From assembly GCA_951812335.1 (NCBI GenBank), contig OX638293.1:1968731-2032730 (forward strand): a DNA stretch of 64,000 nucleotides, read 5' to 3'. Each line of letters opens with the position of its first letter. Position 1 is the stretch's first letter. Under the pieces are notes generated by a model, which ran no database searches, had not been told where the DNA came from, and was given only the letters and a program-made list of their open reading frames with translations. Source of the stretch: Rhodothermales bacterium (GTDB lineage Bacteria > Bacteroidota > Rhodothermia > Rhodothermales > VXPQ01). The translations under genes were made by a program, and so were the position numbers. Below are positions 62,859-64,000 of the stretch, piece after piece.

Positions 62859-64000
62859 ACCCTCAGGACTCACCTGGCTCCTTCTCGCGCTGCTTGCTGC
62901 GGCTATGGGCGGCATGGCGTGGTGGGCCGCCGCACCGGAAACCCGCGAGGGATTCGTCGTTGCAGCGCTTGCCGCCGGCGCACTCTGCGCATGGCTCTGG
63001 AAACGGGGGGATGTGCCGATGCATCTCGTCATCGGCTTTGCGCTGATCTTGCGGCTGGCCGTATTCTGGCTGCCGCCAGGCCTTTCCGACGACGCCTACC
63101 GGTACGTATGGGACGGTCTAGTACAAGCGGAGGGATATAACCCTTACCTGCATACGCCCGACAGTCCGGAACTGGAAGCGCTGCACGACGAGCCTGTCTA
63201 CGACGAGCTCAATTCGTCCGGCGTCTACACGGTATATCCCCCGGTATCCCAGCTCGTTTTCCGGATAGGGGCCGTCTTCTACCAGCAGGGCTGGGAGGTT
63301 TCCTGGTTCGTCATCAAGGGACTCCTAACGCTCTTCGAGTTTGGAGCGGTGCTTGTGCTGAGCCGCATGCTCCGTCCCCGGCAGTTGTTGCTGTACGCAT
63401 GGAATCCGGCGGTCGTGCTTGCCGGAGCCGGTCAGGGGCACGGCGAAGCGGCCATGGTCCTGTTTCTGGCGCTTACGTTGTTCGCGCTAAAGAACAAACG
63501 GGGCGTGTGGGCTTCCGTCTGGCTGGCCTGCGCCGGAGGCGTCAAACTCTATCCGTTTCTTTTGTTTCCCTTCCTTTGGCGCCGATTCGGCTGGAAAAGC
63601 ATAGCCGCCGGCCTCGGCATGACCATCCTGCCCGCACTGCCTTTCCTGCATCCGGAGGGGATAGGGAAAATGATTTCGTCACTGGATCTCTATGTGCGCC
63701 TTTTCGAATTCAATTCCGGTTTCTACTATGGCATAAAGCACTTCCTGATCCTGCTGACCGGCATGGATCTGAGCAAGCTGCTCGGTCCGGCTCTCGCTGC
63801 GCTATATCTTGCCGGACTGGCGATGCTTTACGCACAGCGTCCCGAATCGGCTGGGAAAGGCTGGAAAATATGGTCCGAATCAGCCGGGGCGGGCCGGGAA
63901 ACATCGCCCGAATCGGCCGGAACCAACTGGAAAACATGGCTAATCCGGCGATACTTCCTGCCGGAGGATGGGGACCTGCGACGCCTTTTTGTCTGGGCGA
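62848..64000 (+). CDS. Polytopic membrane glycosyltransferase (GT87/mannosyltransferase-like), 3' end outside window
   Basis: 384 codons without a stop, running off the right edge. Multiple membrane helices begin at GLTWLLLALLAAAMGGM. A DD motif in the first external loop (PPGLSDDAYRYVWDG) fits GT-C enzymes that use polyprenyl-phosphate sugars; NPYLHTPD and VYPPVSQLVF follow as in GT87-like proteins. Near the end a 3 x 33-bp repeat encodes a tandem ESAG-type segment in a loop. It overlaps the RsbW-like gene by 11 bp. Together with the GT4 gene it suggests assembly of a cell-surface glycan. Confidence 0.8.
   Translation, partial: MPAKPSGLTWLLLALLAAAMGGMAWWAAAPETREGFVVAALAAGALCAWLWKRGDVPMHLVIGFALILRLAVFWLPPGLSDDAYRYVWDGLVQAEGYNPYLHTPDSPELEALHDEPVYDELNSSGVYTVYPPVSQLVFRIGAVFYQQGWEVSWFVIKGLLTLFEFGAVLVLSRMLRPRQLLLYAWNPAVVLAGAGQGHGEAAMVLFLALTLFALKNKRGVWASVWLACAGGVKLYPFLLFPFLWRRFGWKSIAAGLGMTILPALPFLHPEGIGKMISSLDLYVRLFEFNSGFYYGIKHFLILLTGMDLSKLLGPALAALYLAGLAMLYAQRPESAGKGWKIWSESAGAGRETSPESAGTNWKTWLIRRYFLPEDGDLRRLFVWA
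63844..63942 (+). repeat. Three 33-bp tandem repeats inside the membrane glycosyltransferase gene
   Basis: Units begin with GAATC at 63844, 63877 and 63910, exactly 33 bp apart, and encode ESAGKGWKIWS, ESAGAGRETSP and ESAGTNWKTWL. Units have diverged at several positions but the period is exact and in frame. They lie in a hydrophilic loop after a membrane helix. Confidence 0.8.

Noticed and set aside
63710-63937. 75-codon minus-strand frame at the right edge
   Set aside because: It is the antisense of the membrane glycosyltransferase, and its internal periodicity is just the 33-bp repeat read backwards.

Overview
The window is a compact stretch of bacterial chromosome carrying mostly housekeeping genes on both strands. 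Gene content points to the Bacteroidota/Rhodothermota side of the FCB group. The evidence is a secreted GWxTD-domain protein, lamin-tail proteins with FlgD/CHU_C-like C-termini, an ABC-type sugar ATPase beside a LacI regulator, ComB, a very long acidic/basic tail on ribosomal protein S16, and weak or absent Shine-Dalgarno signals before many genes. The lineage is inferred; no rRNA gene is present to confirm it.

Layout. 1-3009 (minus): the start of a YjbQ-like gene cut by the window edge, then a dTDP-sugar cluster (rfbB, rfbA, an RfbC-like cupin). 3030-8487 (plus): polA followed by two overlapping M16 peptidase genes. 8538-10323 (minus): a PspC protein and 5-formyl-THF cyclo-ligase, the latter with a perfect 462-bp tandem duplication of its 3' part. 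10716-16379 (plus): the translation operon ffh-rpsP-rimM-trmD-rplS-smpB-tyrS, then a GWxTD lipoprotein-like gene. 18984-35708 (minus): purE, purK, ftsK, comB, gcvT, tyrA, clpC, an A-type Fe-S carrier, a lamin-tail protein, an M20 hydrolase, a VWA membrane protein and a CaCA antiporter. 35973: tRNA-Leu(UAA) with a decayed glycoside hydrolase family 2 gene directly after it. 37405-50649: proB-proA, OsmC, pepF, M24 peptidase, hemA-hemC-hemD, thiE with a DapB-like dehydrogenase, pruA. 50835-64000: a LolC/E-type permease, moaD-moaE, purC, a LacI regulator divergent from an MsmX-like ATPase, DinB and glycosylasparaginase genes, a VOC protein, glnS with a YqeY-like tail, and a glycosyltransferase / RsbW-like kinase / membrane glycosyltransferase group running off the end.

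The most unusual content is a family of dispersed intergenic repeats, eight in 64 kb (10429, 20675, 37256, 40317, 43589, 46945, 48813, 56257). All share a terminal inverted repeat of consensus AAGGATRCTCTGATYAAGTC. Full copies of about 257-259 bp contain a nearly invariant 45-bp core held inside a 22-bp stem whose two arms differ between copies but still pair, plus a second hairpin. Smaller copies (39-192 bp) are internal deletions, and the shortest are bare 12-13 bp stem hairpins. Two copies abut or supply the stop codon of a neighbouring gene (ftsK, thiE). I do not recognise this family. It behaves like a non-autonomous mobile element (MITE), with structure that could also act at the RNA level.
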